Positions 42,552-51,965 are shown, numbered from the stretch's first letter. The stretch: DNA of 64,000 nucleotides from Flavobacteriaceae bacterium UJ101 (GCA_001880285.1 CP016269.1:1188501-1252500); one strand, 5' to 3'. Numbers and translations: made by a program. The notes: generated by a model from the sequence alone, not told the origin.

Positions 42552-42820
42552 TTTGCATTATCTTTTAAATAATTCAACATTTGCTTTTCCAATTTATCTT
42601 TACTAACCGATTCATTTTGCAACATCCAATTATCTAAATCTTTTTTCTTGAAATAGATTTTACCCCCATTAGGTTTACTAAATTCAATCTCTTTTTTAGA
42701 TGTTAGTTTATATAAAAATGATTCACTTACATCAAGATAAACTACAGCTTCTTTAAAACTTAATATTTCCTTTAATGCTATACGTTGCATTTGGTCAAAT
42801 AATCTTTTTTGATTACTCAT
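42548..42820 (-). CDS. Excisionase-like HTH protein
   Basis: 90 residues with a MerR/excisionase-type HTH (ILSFKEAVVYLDVSESFLYKLTSKKEIEFSKPNGGKIYFKK pattern: helix, turn, helix, then the beta wing). Such proteins in Bacteroidota elements act as Xis or replication-initiation helpers. Its ATG is preceded by TGTAGA iterons at 42899-42955, and the DUF3987 gene follows in the same operon. Confidence 0.85.
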   Translation of the reverse strand: MSNQKRLFDQMQRIALKEILSFKEAVVYLDVSESFLYKLTSKKEIEFSKPNGGKIYFKKKDLDNWMLQNESVSKDKLEKQMLNYLKDNAK

Positions 42821-42890
42821 TTAATAAAATTTTATGACACCCTGGATCCATTTAATTTAGGTATCAAATTATGAGTGCAAAGATTTTAAT

Positions 42891-42955
42891 AGAAGTATTG
42901 TAGACAAAATCGTAACCTTTGTAGATTCTTACAAATTTTGTAGAAGTAATGTAGA
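42891..42955. repeat. Iterated TGTAGA motif cluster
   Basis: TGTAGA at 42899, 42920, 42939 and 42950. The outer copies are part of a 14-base repeat, AGAAGTATTGTAGA (42891-42904) and AGAAGTAATGTAGA (42942-42955). Spacings of 21 and 19 are close to two helical turns. Candidate Xis or replication-initiator sites upstream of the excisionase-like gene. Confidence 0.55.
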
Positions 42956-42970
42956 TGAGAATATTTTACC

Positions 42971-43843
42971 TTATTCTAGATGTTTTAAAATTATTTTTGG
43001 CAGAAATTTATGACTATAAACTCTAGATTTAGTTCCAAATTGACTTTTTATGGAAGGTATCGTACTATCCTTAAAATTATTAAAAACAGAGTATATAAAA
43101 TCATAAAAATACTTATGTATTCTCTTAGTAGTGTATAATTCAAAATGTAAAACCCAAAAAGTAAAGCTTATCGTATCATTTGTTAAATTAGGTTCTAACT
43201 GTCTTTCAATAGTAGGTAATTCTTTATTATTTATTAAGTGTGTAGTATATTCTATCAATAATTTAAAATCTTCATCATTTAAGATCACCTCCTGTTGTTC
43301 ATTCTTACCTTTCATATATTCTAACACAGAAAAAATTATTTCTTCATTTGTTTTTAATATTTCATTAGGTTCGTTCTTAAGTGTATCCAATTCAATTCCA
43401 TCCTCATTTAATTGAAATCTAGCCATATCTGGTAATAATAATGTTTCGTTCATAAACTTCACTAATCCTCTTAATGGTAGTAATAAATAAGGGTACTTAT
43501 TAATAACTTCTGTATTATTTTTAACAAGATTCTGGATAATATTAAATTGGACCGTTAAAAACAGCTTTCTATCGTATTGATCATCACTAGTAAATCTCTT
43601 GAATAATCGTTCTTTTGATTTTTTGAACTGAATTCTTAAAATTGGAGTCAATATAGACTTTACAGTAGCTTCACACTCTTCAGATTCCCCAAATTGATTA
43701 CTTTCAACATAAGTTATTTTATCAGGTAAGTTGATTTTATAAGAAAGCACATCAGAATATCCTAAATCAGTATCAATTTTATTATATATATTTTTTTCGT
43801 TCAATATAAATTCAAAAAACTTTAATATTTCTAGATCTTGCAT
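42971..43843 (-). CDS. Unknown element protein near attR
   Basis: 290 residues, no signal or membrane segment. N-terminal two thirds helical with QKSKER-like charged stretches; C-terminal ISFTFWVLHFELYTTKRIHKYFYDFIY. Some Bacteroidota element proteins with RteC annotation have similar size and position, but I see none of the RteC C-terminal motifs I know. Single gene between the iteron cluster and the right arm repeat. Left as hypothetical. Confidence 0.65.
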   Translation of the reverse strand: MQDLEILKFFEFILNEKNIYNKIDTDLGYSDVLSYKINLPDKITYVESNQFGESEECEATVKSILTPILRIQFKKSKERLFKRFTSDDQYDRKLFLTVQFNIIQNLVKNNTEVINKYPYLLLPLRGLVKFMNETLLLPDMARFQLNEDGIELDTLKNEPNEILKTNEEIIFSVLEYMKGKNEQQEVILNDEDFKLLIEYTTHLINNKELPTIERQLEPNLTNDTISFTFWVLHFELYTTKRIHKYFYDFIYSVFNNFKDSTIPSIKSQFGTKSRVYSHKFLPKIILKHLE

Positions 43844-43857
43844 AGTGTAAAATTAGT

Positions 43858-43883
43858 AAAATGTTTCAGTATTGTTTCAGCAA
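43858..43883. repeat. Right arm-type repeat (candidate integrase/Xis site)
   Basis: Same 26-base sequence as 13728-13753 except one C/T change; a doubled TGTTTCAG motif, 39 bases inside the attR core. Confidence 0.6.
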
Positions 43884-43888
43884 TAATA

Positions 43889-43923
43889 AAAAAACACTTA
43901 CAAATTTATTGTAAGTGCTTGAT
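43889..43923 (-). terminator. Terminator downstream of the tRNA
   Basis: CACTTACAA and TTGTAAGTG stem with a T run on the minus strand. It is supplied by the island, replacing the tRNA's original terminator at 13541-13564. Confidence 0.8.
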
Positions 43924-43976
43924 TTTAAAAGTGGTCCCACATGGGCTCGAACCATGGACCCCCTGATTATGAGTCA
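43923..43976. repeat. attR: 54-bp direct repeat inside the intact tRNA
   Basis: Identical to 13566-13619. The intact tRNA's 3' half is the island-borne copy, so integration restores a functional tRNA. Confidence 0.95.
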
Positions 43977-44005
43977 GGTGCTCTAACCAGCTGAGCTATA
44001 GGACC
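43932..44005 (-). tRNA. tRNA with CAU anticodon (elongator Met or Ile2)
   Basis: 74 nt. Acceptor GGTCCTA pairs with TGGGACC (one wobble), D arm AGCTCAGCTGGTTAGAGC, anticodon loop CTCATAA with CAT, T arm containing GTTCGA; discriminator A, CCA not encoded. Met versus lysidine-modified Ile2 cannot be decided by eye. The 3' half coincides with the attR core of the island. Confidence 0.93.
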
Positions 44006-44089
44006 TGAATTCTATTACTAGAATTTTGCGTTTGCAATTTTACGATTTTCTAACCTTTCTTGCAAGAAATAATGATGAAAAAAGTATTT

Positions 44090-45385
44090 TTAGAATTCTA
44101 AATCAACTTGCAAACGTTCTGCAATAATTTTATTGACATAATTTTTTATGGGCGCTACCGTTACCTTTTCCATTACTTCACTAGTAAAGGCAAATAACAA
44201 TAATGCACGAGCTTCTTTTTCCGGAATACCACGTTGTCTTAAATAAAACATACCGGTTTCATCTAATTGTCCTACTGTACAACCGTGTGAACACAATACA
44301 TCATCTGCAAAAATCTCTAATTGTGGTTTTGTATCAACAGATGCATTCTCAGATAATAATACATTATCATTTTGTTGATAAGCATTGGTTTTTTGTGCAA
44401 TCTTATCTACTAATACTTTTCCGTTAAACACACCTCTAGATTTACCATCATAGATCGATTTGTACAATTCATTACTTTCACAATTCGGAACACTATGATC
44501 AATTAAAGTATGGTTATCTACTAACGTATTTCCTTGCAAAAAGCTCACTCCATACATATTTGACTCTAAATATTCACCTTTGTGATAGAAATTCAAGTTA
44601 TTTCGAACTATATTTCCATTAAATGAAAACGTAAAGACTGTTGCTGTACTTTTCTCATCGTGTGAAATAAAAGTATTATCTACTAATGATGATGTTTCTT
44701 TATCATTTTGAATTTTATAATACTTAGGATGCGCCTCTTTTCCCACTATCATTTCTGTAACAGCATTTGTAAATACAGTACTTTCAGAAATGGTCTTATG
44801 TTGTTCAAAGATCTTCACTTCTGCGCGATCTTCTACTACAATCAAATTTCGTGGTTGATTAAATGTGTTTTCAGTATATAAATATAGTACTTGAATTACT
44901 TTTTCTACTATTTTCCCTTTTGGAACATGTACGAAAAGTCCTTCTTTTGTATAAGAAGTATTTAAAGCTGAAAAAGTATCCTCTTTTGGAGCAACAGATC
45001 CTAAATGCTTTATAATAATTTCTTGATACTGATTATCTTCTAAAGCTGATGCTAAATTGGTTACTACAAATCCTTCTTCATTAATCGTTGAAAACTCGGG
45101 AGAAAAAATACCGTTAACAAAAACCATAGTATGACTGTCCAAATCATTTAATAAATGGGCTTCTACTATCGTTTTATCCACTGATGTATTGCTTGAAAAC
45201 ACATCATAGGATGATTTTAAAACATTTCTTAAATTGGTATATTTCCACTCTTCATTCTTTACCGTAGGAAATCCTTTTTCTTTAAAAATACCAATCGCAT
45301 TTTCTCTCAATTTTAATAAATGAGAATTATTAACTGTATTTTCTGAAGCGGTATAAGATGTTATTAATTGTTCTTTTAAATCCAT
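44090..45385 (-). CDS. sufD: Fe-S cluster assembly protein SufD
   Basis: 431 residues, normal length. SufB/SufD beta-helix with DGKSRGVFNGKVLVDKIAQKTNAYQ and the C-terminal SHGCTVGQLDE...YLRQRGIPE motif, conserved in SufD. Part of the SufBCD scaffold complex. Last gene of the iscA-sufB-sufC-sufD operon. It is 85 bases from the tRNA; no sufS follows it. Confidence 0.95.
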   Translation of the reverse strand: MDLKEQLITSYTASENTVNNSHLLKLRENAIGIFKEKGFPTVKNEEWKYTNLRNVLKSSYDVFSSNTSVDKTIVEAHLLNDLDSHTMVFVNGIFSPEFSTINEEGFVVTNLASALEDNQYQEIIIKHLGSVAPKEDTFSALNTSYTKEGLFVHVPKGKIVEKVIQVLYLYTENTFNQPRNLIVVEDRAEVKIFEQHKTISESTVFTNAVTEMIVGKEAHPKYYKIQNDKETSSLVDNTFISHDEKSTATVFTFSFNGNIVRNNLNFYHKGEYLESNMYGVSFLQGNTLVDNHTLIDHSVPNCESNELYKSIYDGKSRGVFNGKVLVDKIAQKTNAYQQNDNVLLSENASVDTKPQLEIFADDVLCSHGCTVGQLDETGMFYLRQRGIPEKEARALLLFAFTSEVMEKVTVAPIKNYVNKIIAERLQVDLEF

Positions 45386-45454
45386 TTTTTTAAGTTAAAA
45401 GTTAACCAAAGTTCAAAAGTTACTAAAGTTGAGTGATTAAAGCATTTCTTACTT

Positions 45455-45475
45455 TTCACTCTTCACTCTTCACTT
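45455..45475. repeat. Short tandem repeat, TTCACTC x3
   Basis: Two exact TTCACTC units and a third TTCACTT in the sufC-sufD gap. Probably slippage-derived. Confidence 0.6.
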
Positions 45476-45487
45476 TTTACTTAAAAT

Positions 45488-46231
45488 TTATAGTTCTTTA
45501 ATCCAATCGTATCCTTTAGCTTCTAATTCTAAAGCTAATTCTTTACCTCCTGATTTAACAATTTTTCCTTGGTAAAGCACATGTACAAAATCAGGAACGA
45601 TATAATCTAATAAACGTTGATAGTGCGTAATTAAAAGAACTCCATTATTTTCATCTTTATAACGATTTACACCTTCTGCTACTATTTTTAAGGCATCAAT
45701 ATCTAAACCTGAATCTGTTTCATCAAGAATAGCTAATTTTGGTTCTAACATCGACATTTGAAAGATCTCGTTACGTTTTTTCTCTCCTCCCGAAAATCCT
45801 TCATTTAGAGAACGTGAAAGGAATGATTGATCAATATTTAAAGCTGCTGCATTTTTACGAATTTTTGTCAACATTTCTTTTGCTGGCATAGGCTCTTCAC
45901 CTCTTGCTTTTCGTGTTTCGTTAATGGCAGTTTTAATAAAATTCGTTACTGAAACTCCAGGTATTTCTATAGGATATTGCATTGAAAGGAAAATCCCTCT
46001 ATGTGCCCTTTCTTCTGGAGCATCTTCTAAAATATCTTCTCCTTCAAAAACAACTTCTCCTCCGGTTACTTCATAAGCTTCATGTCCTGCAATAACAGAT
46101 GATAATGTTGATTTTCCTGATCCATTAGGTCCCATAATAGCATGAACCTCTCCTGGTTTGATTTCTAAATTAATTCCTTTAAGGATTTCTTTATCCTCAA
46201 TTCCTGCTTGTAAATTATTTATTTTTAACAT
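45488..46231 (-). CDS. sufC: Fe-S cluster assembly ATPase SufC
   Basis: 247 residues. Walker [10 protein letters not shown], signature SGGEKKRNE (the SufC form of the ABC motif), Walker [21 protein letters not shown] hydrolysis drives the SufBD conformational cycle. Between sufB and sufD in the same operon. Confidence 0.97.
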   Translation of the reverse strand: MLKINNLQAGIEDKEILKGINLEIKPGEVHAIMGPNGSGKSTLSSVIAGHEAYEVTGGEVVFEGEDILEDAPEERAHRGIFLSMQYPIEIPGVSVTNFIKTAINETRKARGEEPMPAKEMLTKIRKNAAALNIDQSFLSRSLNEGFSGGEKKRNEIFQMSMLEPKLAILDETDSGLDIDALKIVAEGVNRYKDENNGVLLITHYQRLLDYIVPDFVHVLYQGKIVKSGGKELALELEAKGYDWIKEL

Positions 46232-46284
46232 TGTATTCTATATAAGTGTGACACCAAATATTATGTCTATTTATTGATTTTTTT

Positions 46285-47736
46285 CTATCCAACAGAACCC
46301 TCTAATGAAATTTCTAACAATTTTTGGGCTTCTACGGCAAACTCCATTGGTAATTTATTCAATACTTCTTTACTAAATCCATTTACAATTAAGGCAATAG
46401 CCTTTTCTGTATCAATACCTCTTTGGTTACAGTAAAAAATTTGATCTTCACCAATTTTAGATGTTGTAGCTTCATGCTCAACTTTTCCTGTTTTATTTTT
46501 CACTTCTATATACGGGAAAGTATGTGCTCCACATTCATTACCCATTAATAAAGAATCACATTGTGAAAAATTTCGAGCTCCTGTTGCATTAGGCTGAACT
46601 TTTACCAAACCACGATAGCTATTTTGTGATTTTCCTGCTGAAATACCTTTTGAAATAATAGTCGAACTTGTATTTTTACCAATATGAACCATTTTGGTTC
46701 CTGTATCAGCTTGCTGAAAGTTATTAGTCAAAGCAATGGAATAAAATTCTCCTACTGAATTATCTCCTTTCAAAATACATGAAGGATATTTCCATGTTAC
46801 AGCTGAACCTGTTTCTACTTGCGTCCACGATACTTTCGCATTCTTCTCTGCTACAGCACGCTTGGTAACAAAGTTATACACTCCTCCGTTTCCTTCTTTA
46901 TCACCAGGGAACCAATTTTGAACGGTTGAATATTTAATTTCTGCACCATCCATTGCAATTAATTCAACAACTGCTGCGTGTAATTGATTTTCATCTCGAG
47001 AAGGTGCTGTACATCCTTCTAAGTACGAAACATACGAGTCTTCGTCTGCAATTAATAAAGTACGTTCAAATTGACCTGTTCCTGCCTGATTAATTCGGAA
47101 ATAAGTCGATAGCTCCATTGGACAACGAACACCTTTTGGAATATAACAAAATGATCCATCTGAAAAAACAGCTGAATTCAATGCTGCGTAAAAATTATCT
47201 GTTCTTGGAACCACAGTCCCAATGTATTTTTTAACAAGCTCTGGATGTTCTTTAATCGCTTCACTCATCGACATAAAAATAATGCCTCTTTCAGCTAATG
47301 TCTTTTTGAATGTGGTAGCTACTGAAACAGAATCTACCACAATATCCATTGCTACTCCAGCTAATTTTTTTTGTTCTTCTAAAGGAATACCCAATTTATT
47401 AAATGTATCCAATAATTCAGGATCCACTTCATCTATACTATTGTATTTTGGAGCATTACTTGGAGCCGAATAATAACTAATCGACTGAAAATCAGGTTTT
47501 TCATATTGAACATTCGGCCAATCTGGCTCTTCCATCTCTTTCCATTTTCTAAAAGCTTCCAAGCGCCATTCTGTCATCCATTCTGGCTCTTCTTTCTTTT
47601 TAGAAATCAAACGAACAACATCTTCATTTAGACCTACAGGAATAGTATCTGATTCTATATCTGTTGTAAAACCAAACTTATATTCTTGTTCTTGTTCTAA
47701 TTCGATTCTTAAATCGTCTTCAGTATATTTACTCAT
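46285..47736 (-). CDS. sufB: Fe-S cluster assembly protein SufB
   Basis: 483 residues. Conserved [39 protein letters not shown] and [20 protein letters not shown] motifs; candidate scaffold cysteines are in the latter two. Core of the SufBC2D complex. Second gene of the suf operon. Confidence 0.97.
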   Translation of the reverse strand: MSKYTEDDLRIELEQEQEYKFGFTTDIESDTIPVGLNEDVVRLISKKKEEPEWMTEWRLEAFRKWKEMEEPDWPNVQYEKPDFQSISYYSAPSNAPKYNSIDEVDPELLDTFNKLGIPLEEQKKLAGVAMDIVVDSVSVATTFKKTLAERGIIFMSMSEAIKEHPELVKKYIGTVVPRTDNFYAALNSAVFSDGSFCYIPKGVRCPMELSTYFRINQAGTGQFERTLLIADEDSYVSYLEGCTAPSRDENQLHAAVVELIAMDGAEIKYSTVQNWFPGDKEGNGGVYNFVTKRAVAEKNAKVSWTQVETGSAVTWKYPSCILKGDNSVGEFYSIALTNNFQQADTGTKMVHIGKNTSSTIISKGISAGKSQNSYRGLVKVQPNATGARNFSQCDSLLMGNECGAHTFPYIEVKNKTGKVEHEATTSKIGEDQIFYCNQRGIDTEKAIALIVNGFSKEVLNKLPMEFAVEAQKLLEISLEGSVG

Positions 47737-47832
47737 AGATTTATATTAAAACCTGTTGTTAATTAAAATAATTTTTGAAATTTAGTAAGATATCATTCTT
47801 CAAATTTATGACATATATCATGTTTTGAAAAA

Positions 47833-48162
47833 TTAAACTGCAAAACTTTCACCACAACCACATGTTCTTTCTGCATTTGGGTTGTTAAAAGAAAAGCCTT
47901 TTCCGTTAAGTCCTCCTTCATATTCTAAGGTAGTACCAACAACATATAAAAAGCTTTTTTTATCAACTAATATTCGAACTCCTTTGTCCTCAAACTCTTT
48001 ATCGTCATTGTCTTTTTGCTGTGTAAAATCTAATACGTAAGAAAGTCCAGAGCAACCTCCTCCTTTTACACCAACGCGAACATAACTATTTTCGATAGTT
48101 TGTCCTTCTTCTTCAAGAAGTTGGCTTATCTTAATTTTTGCTTGTTCTGCTACTTTTATCAT
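47833..48162 (-). CDS. A-type Fe-S carrier (IscA/SufA family)
   Basis: 109 residues. Three conserved cysteines: GGCSGLSY and the C-terminal RTCGCGES pair. First gene of the suf operon and its probable cluster acceptor/carrier. A -7 box is 19 bases upstream of its ATG. Confidence 0.95.
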   Translation of the reverse strand: MIKVAEQAKIKISQLLEEEGQTIENSYVRVGVKGGGCSGLSYVLDFTQQKDNDDKEFEDKGVRILVDKKSFLYVVGTTLEYEGGLNGKGFSFNNPNAERTCGCGESFAV

Positions 48163-48180
48163 CTTCCTATTTGTTTGTTA

Positions 48181-48188
48181 CAAAGATA
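48181..48188 (-). promoter_or_regulatory. -7 promoter element of the suf operon
   Basis: Minus strand TATCTTTG, exact TAnnTTTG, 18 bases before the IscA-type ATG. Confidence 0.65.
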
Positions 48189-48249
48189 ATAAGTTATGAT
48201 GAAATATCTAATGTTTTTTAACTATTGCATGATAGTAGCAGTCGATTAA

Positions 48250-48936
48250 TTAACCGTTATTGTTAAATCGTTCTAAATCGTTTTTATTTCCGTAGAGAAT
48301 TAAGCTATCTTCTTTCTCAAATTCAAAGTTTGGAGCAATAACACCCAATGCTTTTTTCTTAATAGTAGTTTTCCCAAAAACATTTTTAGTTTTATATTCT
48401 CGCACTACTGTTATTAAATTCAAATTCCACTTAGATCTTAAATCACTTTCTTTCAGTTGTTTACCAACCATTTTATTTAAAACCCTTAATTCTACCACTT
48501 CATGATTTTCATCAAATGTCATGGTTCTTATAGCTCCTTTAAGACTTAAACGATTAGCTAATTCTTTTGCATATTCTGCTTCAGGATATAAAATCTGATA
48601 AATTCCCATTGATTCTAAAATAGTTCCATGAACATCATTAATCGCACGGCAAAGTATGGGTTGATTTGTATTTCTTTTCAACAGAGCAGTAGTAGTTAAG
48701 GAAACACTCATTTCACTTCCTATACTCACTATAATATAATCTGCATCATCTAAGGGTAGTTTTCTTATGTTTAATTCTTCAGTAGTATCAGCACAAACAG
48801 CATGTGTTAAATGTTCAGAATTAGATTCAACTCGATCCATCTTATAATCAATACCAAATACTTCATGACCTTCTTTTATAAGTTGATGACTTAAATTGGT
48901 TCCAAAATTACCTAATCCAATGACTATAAATTTCAT
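48250..48936 (-). CDS. TrkA/KtrA-type K+ channel regulatory protein
   Basis: 228 residues. RCK/NAD-binding domain with GLGNFGTNLSHQ (Rossmann) and a C-terminal TrkA_C part (ELRVLNKMVGKQLKESDLR). Gates the adjoining membrane subunit by nucleotide binding. 10 bases after the TrkH/KtrB-type gene on the same strand. Confidence 0.93.
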   Translation of the reverse strand: MKFIVIGLGNFGTNLSHQLIKEGHEVFGIDYKMDRVESNSEHLTHAVCADTTEELNIRKLPLDDADYIIVSIGSEMSVSLTTTALLKRNTNQPILCRAINDVHGTILESMGIYQILYPEAEYAKELANRLSLKGAIRTMTFDENHEVVELRVLNKMVGKQLKESDLRSKWNLNLITVVREYKTKNVFGKTTIKKKALGVIAPNFEFEKEDSLILYGNKNDLERFNNNG

Positions 48937-48946
48937 ATGCTATTTT

Positions 48947-50725
48947 TTAAGAATATATATTAATTTTTGGGGCTTTAAATGTTGTGGTTTCTTTTTTTCT
49001 ATAAGGGCGTAATTGAAGTATTAATCCACTAAGAAATGTCAAAAAACTAATTCTACCTATAAACATTACCACAATCAAAACCAGTTTACTTGAAAAACTC
49101 AATTGAGCTGTGATACCTAAACTTAATCCAACAGTACTATATGCGGAAAAACATTCAAAAAGAGCTTCAACAGGCTTTATTTGTGGATCAAATAATAACA
49201 ACAGGAAGCAACTTAACCCTATGGCAATTAATGATAGAGAAATAACAGCAAACATACGACTTATAGTATATTCTGAAATTTCTCGCCAATAAATCATCAA
49301 ATGTTTCTTTCGGGTTACTTGTTTTACAATATTTAAAGAAGCCACAGCAAAAGTAGTAGTTTTAATACCTCCTCCTGTTGACCCAGGAGCCGCACCAATC
49401 CACATTAACAACATGAAAATCATAAGTGTTGGAATGGATAACGAACTTAAATCTAATGTATTAAACCCTGCTGTTCTAGTTGTAACTGAATTAAAAAACG
49501 AACTAACTAGTTTTCCATAAGTATCATAATTTTCTAAAGCATGATCTTTCTCTAAAAAATAAAACATCACCATCCCTATAAAAATCAGAATAAATGTAGT
49601 TCTAACTGATATTAGAGCATTTACACTTTGTTTTTTATTATTTATAATAACATTCCCTTTCCCTGTTATTCTCTGTAGTTTATTGATTAATTTTAACCGT
49701 GCTTTATTAATATAAAATGAGGAAACATTAAAACCCATTGCTCCTATGATAATAAGGATTCCTATCACTAATTGTAAATTATAATTAAATCGAACAGTTT
49801 CTTCATAAAATGAATTTTGTAAAGTAGAAAATCCTGCATTACAAAAAGCAGAAATTGCATGAAATACTGAAAAAAACACCTTATTCTCAATTTCTGAAGT
49901 ATCTATAACCGATTGATACACAAAAACAGCACCTATAAATTCAATTAAAAAGGTAAAAACAATAATGCTTACCAACATTCTAAATGTGCTATTTATATTC
50001 TCTTCGTTTACAAATTCTCCAATCATTAAACGTGTACGAAAAGATGTTTTATTCCCCATTGAAATCACTAATAAATTTGTAAATGTCAACATTCCTAACC
50101 CTCCAATTTGGAATAAAAACATTATAAATGTTTGCCCTAATTGAGTAAAATCATTTGCGGTATCAACAACAGCTAGACCTGTAACGGTTACGGCACTTGT
50201 TGCTGTAAAAAGTGCATTAATAAGGGAAATGCTATCATGCGTTGAATTAGGCAATAACAATAATATCGTACCAATAACTATTAAAAAAACAAAACTTAAT
50301 ATAAATATTAAGCTTGGGTGTAATAATTTTATTTCAATTCTATTCAACCAATGACTTAAAACAATAAAAGAAATTAATAATAAAATAATATCACGTTCTA
50401 TATGATCTATAAATCCCCAAGAAGAATTAATTAAACCTAAACCCGTTGCTATTAAAAGGAAAACACTAAGGATCCAAACAATGATTCGAGTAATTTTACC
50501 AAAAAGATGTTTACTCTTTTTAAGTTTAACAAAAAAAGTAATTACAAAAAAGAATGTATAAATAAACTCGAAAAAGGTAGTACTAGATCTAAAATAAACT
50601 TGTTCTTCTGTATGAAGTTTTAATCCTAAATCGAGAAAAACAACTATAAAAACGATAACACTCAAAGGTGTCATACTTTTTTCTATAGACCGTATTATCT
50701 TTTTTAATATCATAATTGATTGCAA
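48947..50725 (-). CDS. TrkH/KtrB-type potassium transporter membrane subunit
   Basis: 592 residues with a short extra N-terminal membrane region (about 20-130) and then the four-fold pore repeats (TATSAVTVTGLAVVD, AISAFCNAGFSTL, FFNSVTTRTAGFNTLD, AAPGSTGGGIKTTTFA, FECFSAYSTVGLSLG). K+ uptake at the inner membrane, gated by the adjacent RCK protein. Forms the downstream end of an rpsP-rimM-trk run. An ATG four codons in is also possible. Confidence 0.94.
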   Translation of the reverse strand: MQSIMILKKIIRSIEKSMTPLSVIVFIVVFLDLGLKLHTEEQVYFRSSTTFFEFIYTFFFVITFFVKLKKSKHLFGKITRIIVWILSVFLLIATGLGLINSSWGFIDHIERDIILLLISFIVLSHWLNRIEIKLLHPSLIFILSFVFLIVIGTILLLLPNSTHDSISLINALFTATSAVTVTGLAVVDTANDFTQLGQTFIMFLFQIGGLGMLTFTNLLVISMGNKTSFRTRLMIGEFVNEENINSTFRMLVSIIVFTFLIEFIGAVFVYQSVIDTSEIENKVFFSVFHAISAFCNAGFSTLQNSFYEETVRFNYNLQLVIGILIIIGAMGFNVSSFYINKARLKLINKLQRITGKGNVIINNKKQSVNALISVRTTFILIFIGMVMFYFLEKDHALENYDTYGKLVSSFFNSVTTRTAGFNTLDLSSLSIPTLMIFMLLMWIGAAPGSTGGGIKTTTFAVASLNIVKQVTRKKHLMIYWREISEYTISRMFAVISLSLIAIGLSCFLLLLFDPQIKPVEALFECFSAYSTVGLSLGITAQLSFSSKLVLIVVMFIGRISFLTFLSGLILQLRPYRKKETTTFKAPKINIYS

Positions 50726-50774
50726 ATTTTATCTAAAAAAAATCTAAAATCAAAATATAATATTTAATAATCAA

Positions 50775-51308
50775 CTATGTATCACTATCTAAATAAAGCT
50801 CTAATAGACCTTCAGGAGTTATTACTTCTATTGTTTTATTGGGTTTATCTACTTTTTTTATAAAGTGGTCATTAACCGGAATTAGAATCTCTTTATCATC
50901 TTTTTCAATTTCAAAAAGAGGTTGCGGTCCATAATCATTTACTCGTTTTATTATACCTATAGCACCATATTTTTCATCTACAATATTAAATCCTATGATT
51001 TCATGATAATAAAATTGATCATCTGCTAATTTTGGTAAAAAACTAAGTGGTAAAAAAACTTCTGAACCAATCAACTGCTCAACTTGTTCAAGTGGAACAT
51101 CTTCAAAAGTAACTCGAAGATTGGTATTGTGTTGTTGCTCACATTTTTTAAAGAAGAAAGGAACCAGCATTCCGTTAAATTCGATAAATGCTGATTCCAA
51201 TTTTTTGTATAGTTCAGGCTCGTCTGTATCAAGTTTAATAACAACTTCACCTTTATAACCATGTTTTTTAATAATTTTTCCTAAAGAAAAGCAATTTTCT
51301 TTTTGCAT
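50775..51308 (-). CDS. rimM: 16S rRNA maturation factor RimM
   Basis: 177 residues. N-terminal RimM beta-barrel (CFSLGKIIKKHGYKGEVVIKLDT) and C-terminal PRC-like barrel (ILIPVNDHFIKKVDKPNKTIEVITPEGLLEL). Assists 30S assembly via S19. 18 bases downstream of rpsP. Confidence 0.95.
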   Translation of the reverse strand: MQKENCFSLGKIIKKHGYKGEVVIKLDTDEPELYKKLESAFIEFNGMLVPFFFKKCEQQHNTNLRVTFEDVPLEQVEQLIGSEVFLPLSFLPKLADDQFYYHEIIGFNIVDEKYGAIGIIKRVNDYGPQPLFEIEKDDKEILIPVNDHFIKKVDKPNKTIEVITPEGLLELYLDSDT

Positions 51309-51326
51309 CTTCTTGTGACTAAATTA

Positions 51327-51887
51327 TTACTCTGCTGATTCTTCAGCTGGCTTTTCCTCACCTCCTTCTTCTGCAGGAGCCTCGGTTACTTCTTCAGTTG
51401 TTGCTTCTGCTGCTTCAACTTCTTCAGCTGGTGTTTCAGCTTCTACAGCTGCTGCTGCACGAGCTTCTTTAATTTTAACTTCTTCTGCAAAACGAGCTGC
51501 TTTAGCATCTTCTTGCGCTTTAGTTAAACCATCTTTCTTAGCTTGAACTTTTCCTTCTTTTTGTTCTAACCAAGCTTGGAAACGTTTTTCAGCTTCCGCT
51601 TCATCAAAAGCACCTTTTGCAACACCTCCTAATAAATGTTTTTTTAATAAAACACCTTTATAAGATAAAATTGCACGAGCAGTATCCGTTGGTTGAGCTC
51701 CATTGTTTAACCATTCTACTGATCCGTCTACATTTAATTCAATAGTAGCAGGATTTGTATTAGGATTATAAGTACCTAATTTTTCAATAAAACGACCGTC
51801 ACGTTTTGCTCTTGAATCCGCAACTACAATATGATAGAAAGGTTTTCCTTTCTTACCATGTCTTTGTAATCTAATTTTTACTGGCAT
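51327..51887 (-). CDS. rpsP: 30S ribosomal protein S16 with acidic Ala/Glu-rich tail
   Basis: 186 residues against a usual length of about 80-90. Residues 1-80 are S16 ([32 protein letters not shown]). The remainder is a charged helical extension ending in an Ala/Glu/Pro-rich acidic tail (about 140-186). Long S16 tails are known in Bacteroidota; function unclear. Leads into rimM. Confidence 0.95.
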   Translation of the reverse strand: MPVKIRLQRHGKKGKPFYHIVVADSRAKRDGRFIEKLGTYNPNTNPATIELNVDGSVEWLNNGAQPTDTARAILSYKGVLLKKHLLGGVAKGAFDEAEAEKRFQAWLEQKEGKVQAKKDGLTKAQEDAKAARFAEEVKIKEARAAAAVEAETPAEEVEAAEATTEEVTEAPAEEGGEEKPAEESAE

Positions 51888-51901
51888 AATTTTAAATTTT
51901 T

Positions 51902-51914
51902 GGGATCTCGTCCC
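51902..51914 (-). promoter_or_regulatory. rpsP leader hairpin
   Basis: GGGATCTCGTCCC contains GGGA/TCCC arms; it lies in the presumed 5' leader, 14 bases before the rpsP ATG. Possible regulatory hairpin, short. Confidence 0.35.
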
Positions 51915-51934
51915 GGTTTATTATTTTGTGGATG

Positions 51935-51942
51935 CAAAAATA
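51935..51942 (-). promoter_or_regulatory. -7 promoter element of rpsP operon
   Basis: Minus strand TATTTTTG, 47 bases before the rpsP start; back to back with the HD-gene promoter at 51966. Confidence 0.6.
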
Positions 51943-51965
51943 ATCAAAATATATTCATATTTACG

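Larger units (their letters stand above)
13566..43976. mobile_element. Integrated genomic island, about 30.4 kb, in a CAU tRNA gene
   Basis: It is bounded by an exact 54-bp repeat and has a tyrosine integrase (39994-41202), an excisionase-like HTH gene, matching arm repeats near both ends (13728-13753, 43858-43883) and accessory genes throughout. The integrase, DUF3987, RecA-like ATPase, HAD, DUF3871, RadC and HTH genes look like element backbone. The SIR2-NTPase gene and the lanthipeptide-like cluster are cargo. No relaxase, coupling protein, Tra proteins or phage structural genes are visible, so it is probably mobilised in trans or is a satellite-type island. Confidence 0.93.

Noticed and set aside
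42971-43843. RteC assignment
   Set aside because: Length and position fit, but the C-terminal motifs I associate with RteC are not seen; left as unknown.
45455-45475. Phase-variation role of the TTCACTC tandem repeat
   Set aside because: Only three 7-base units in a non-coding gap; too short and not placed in a promoter spacer.
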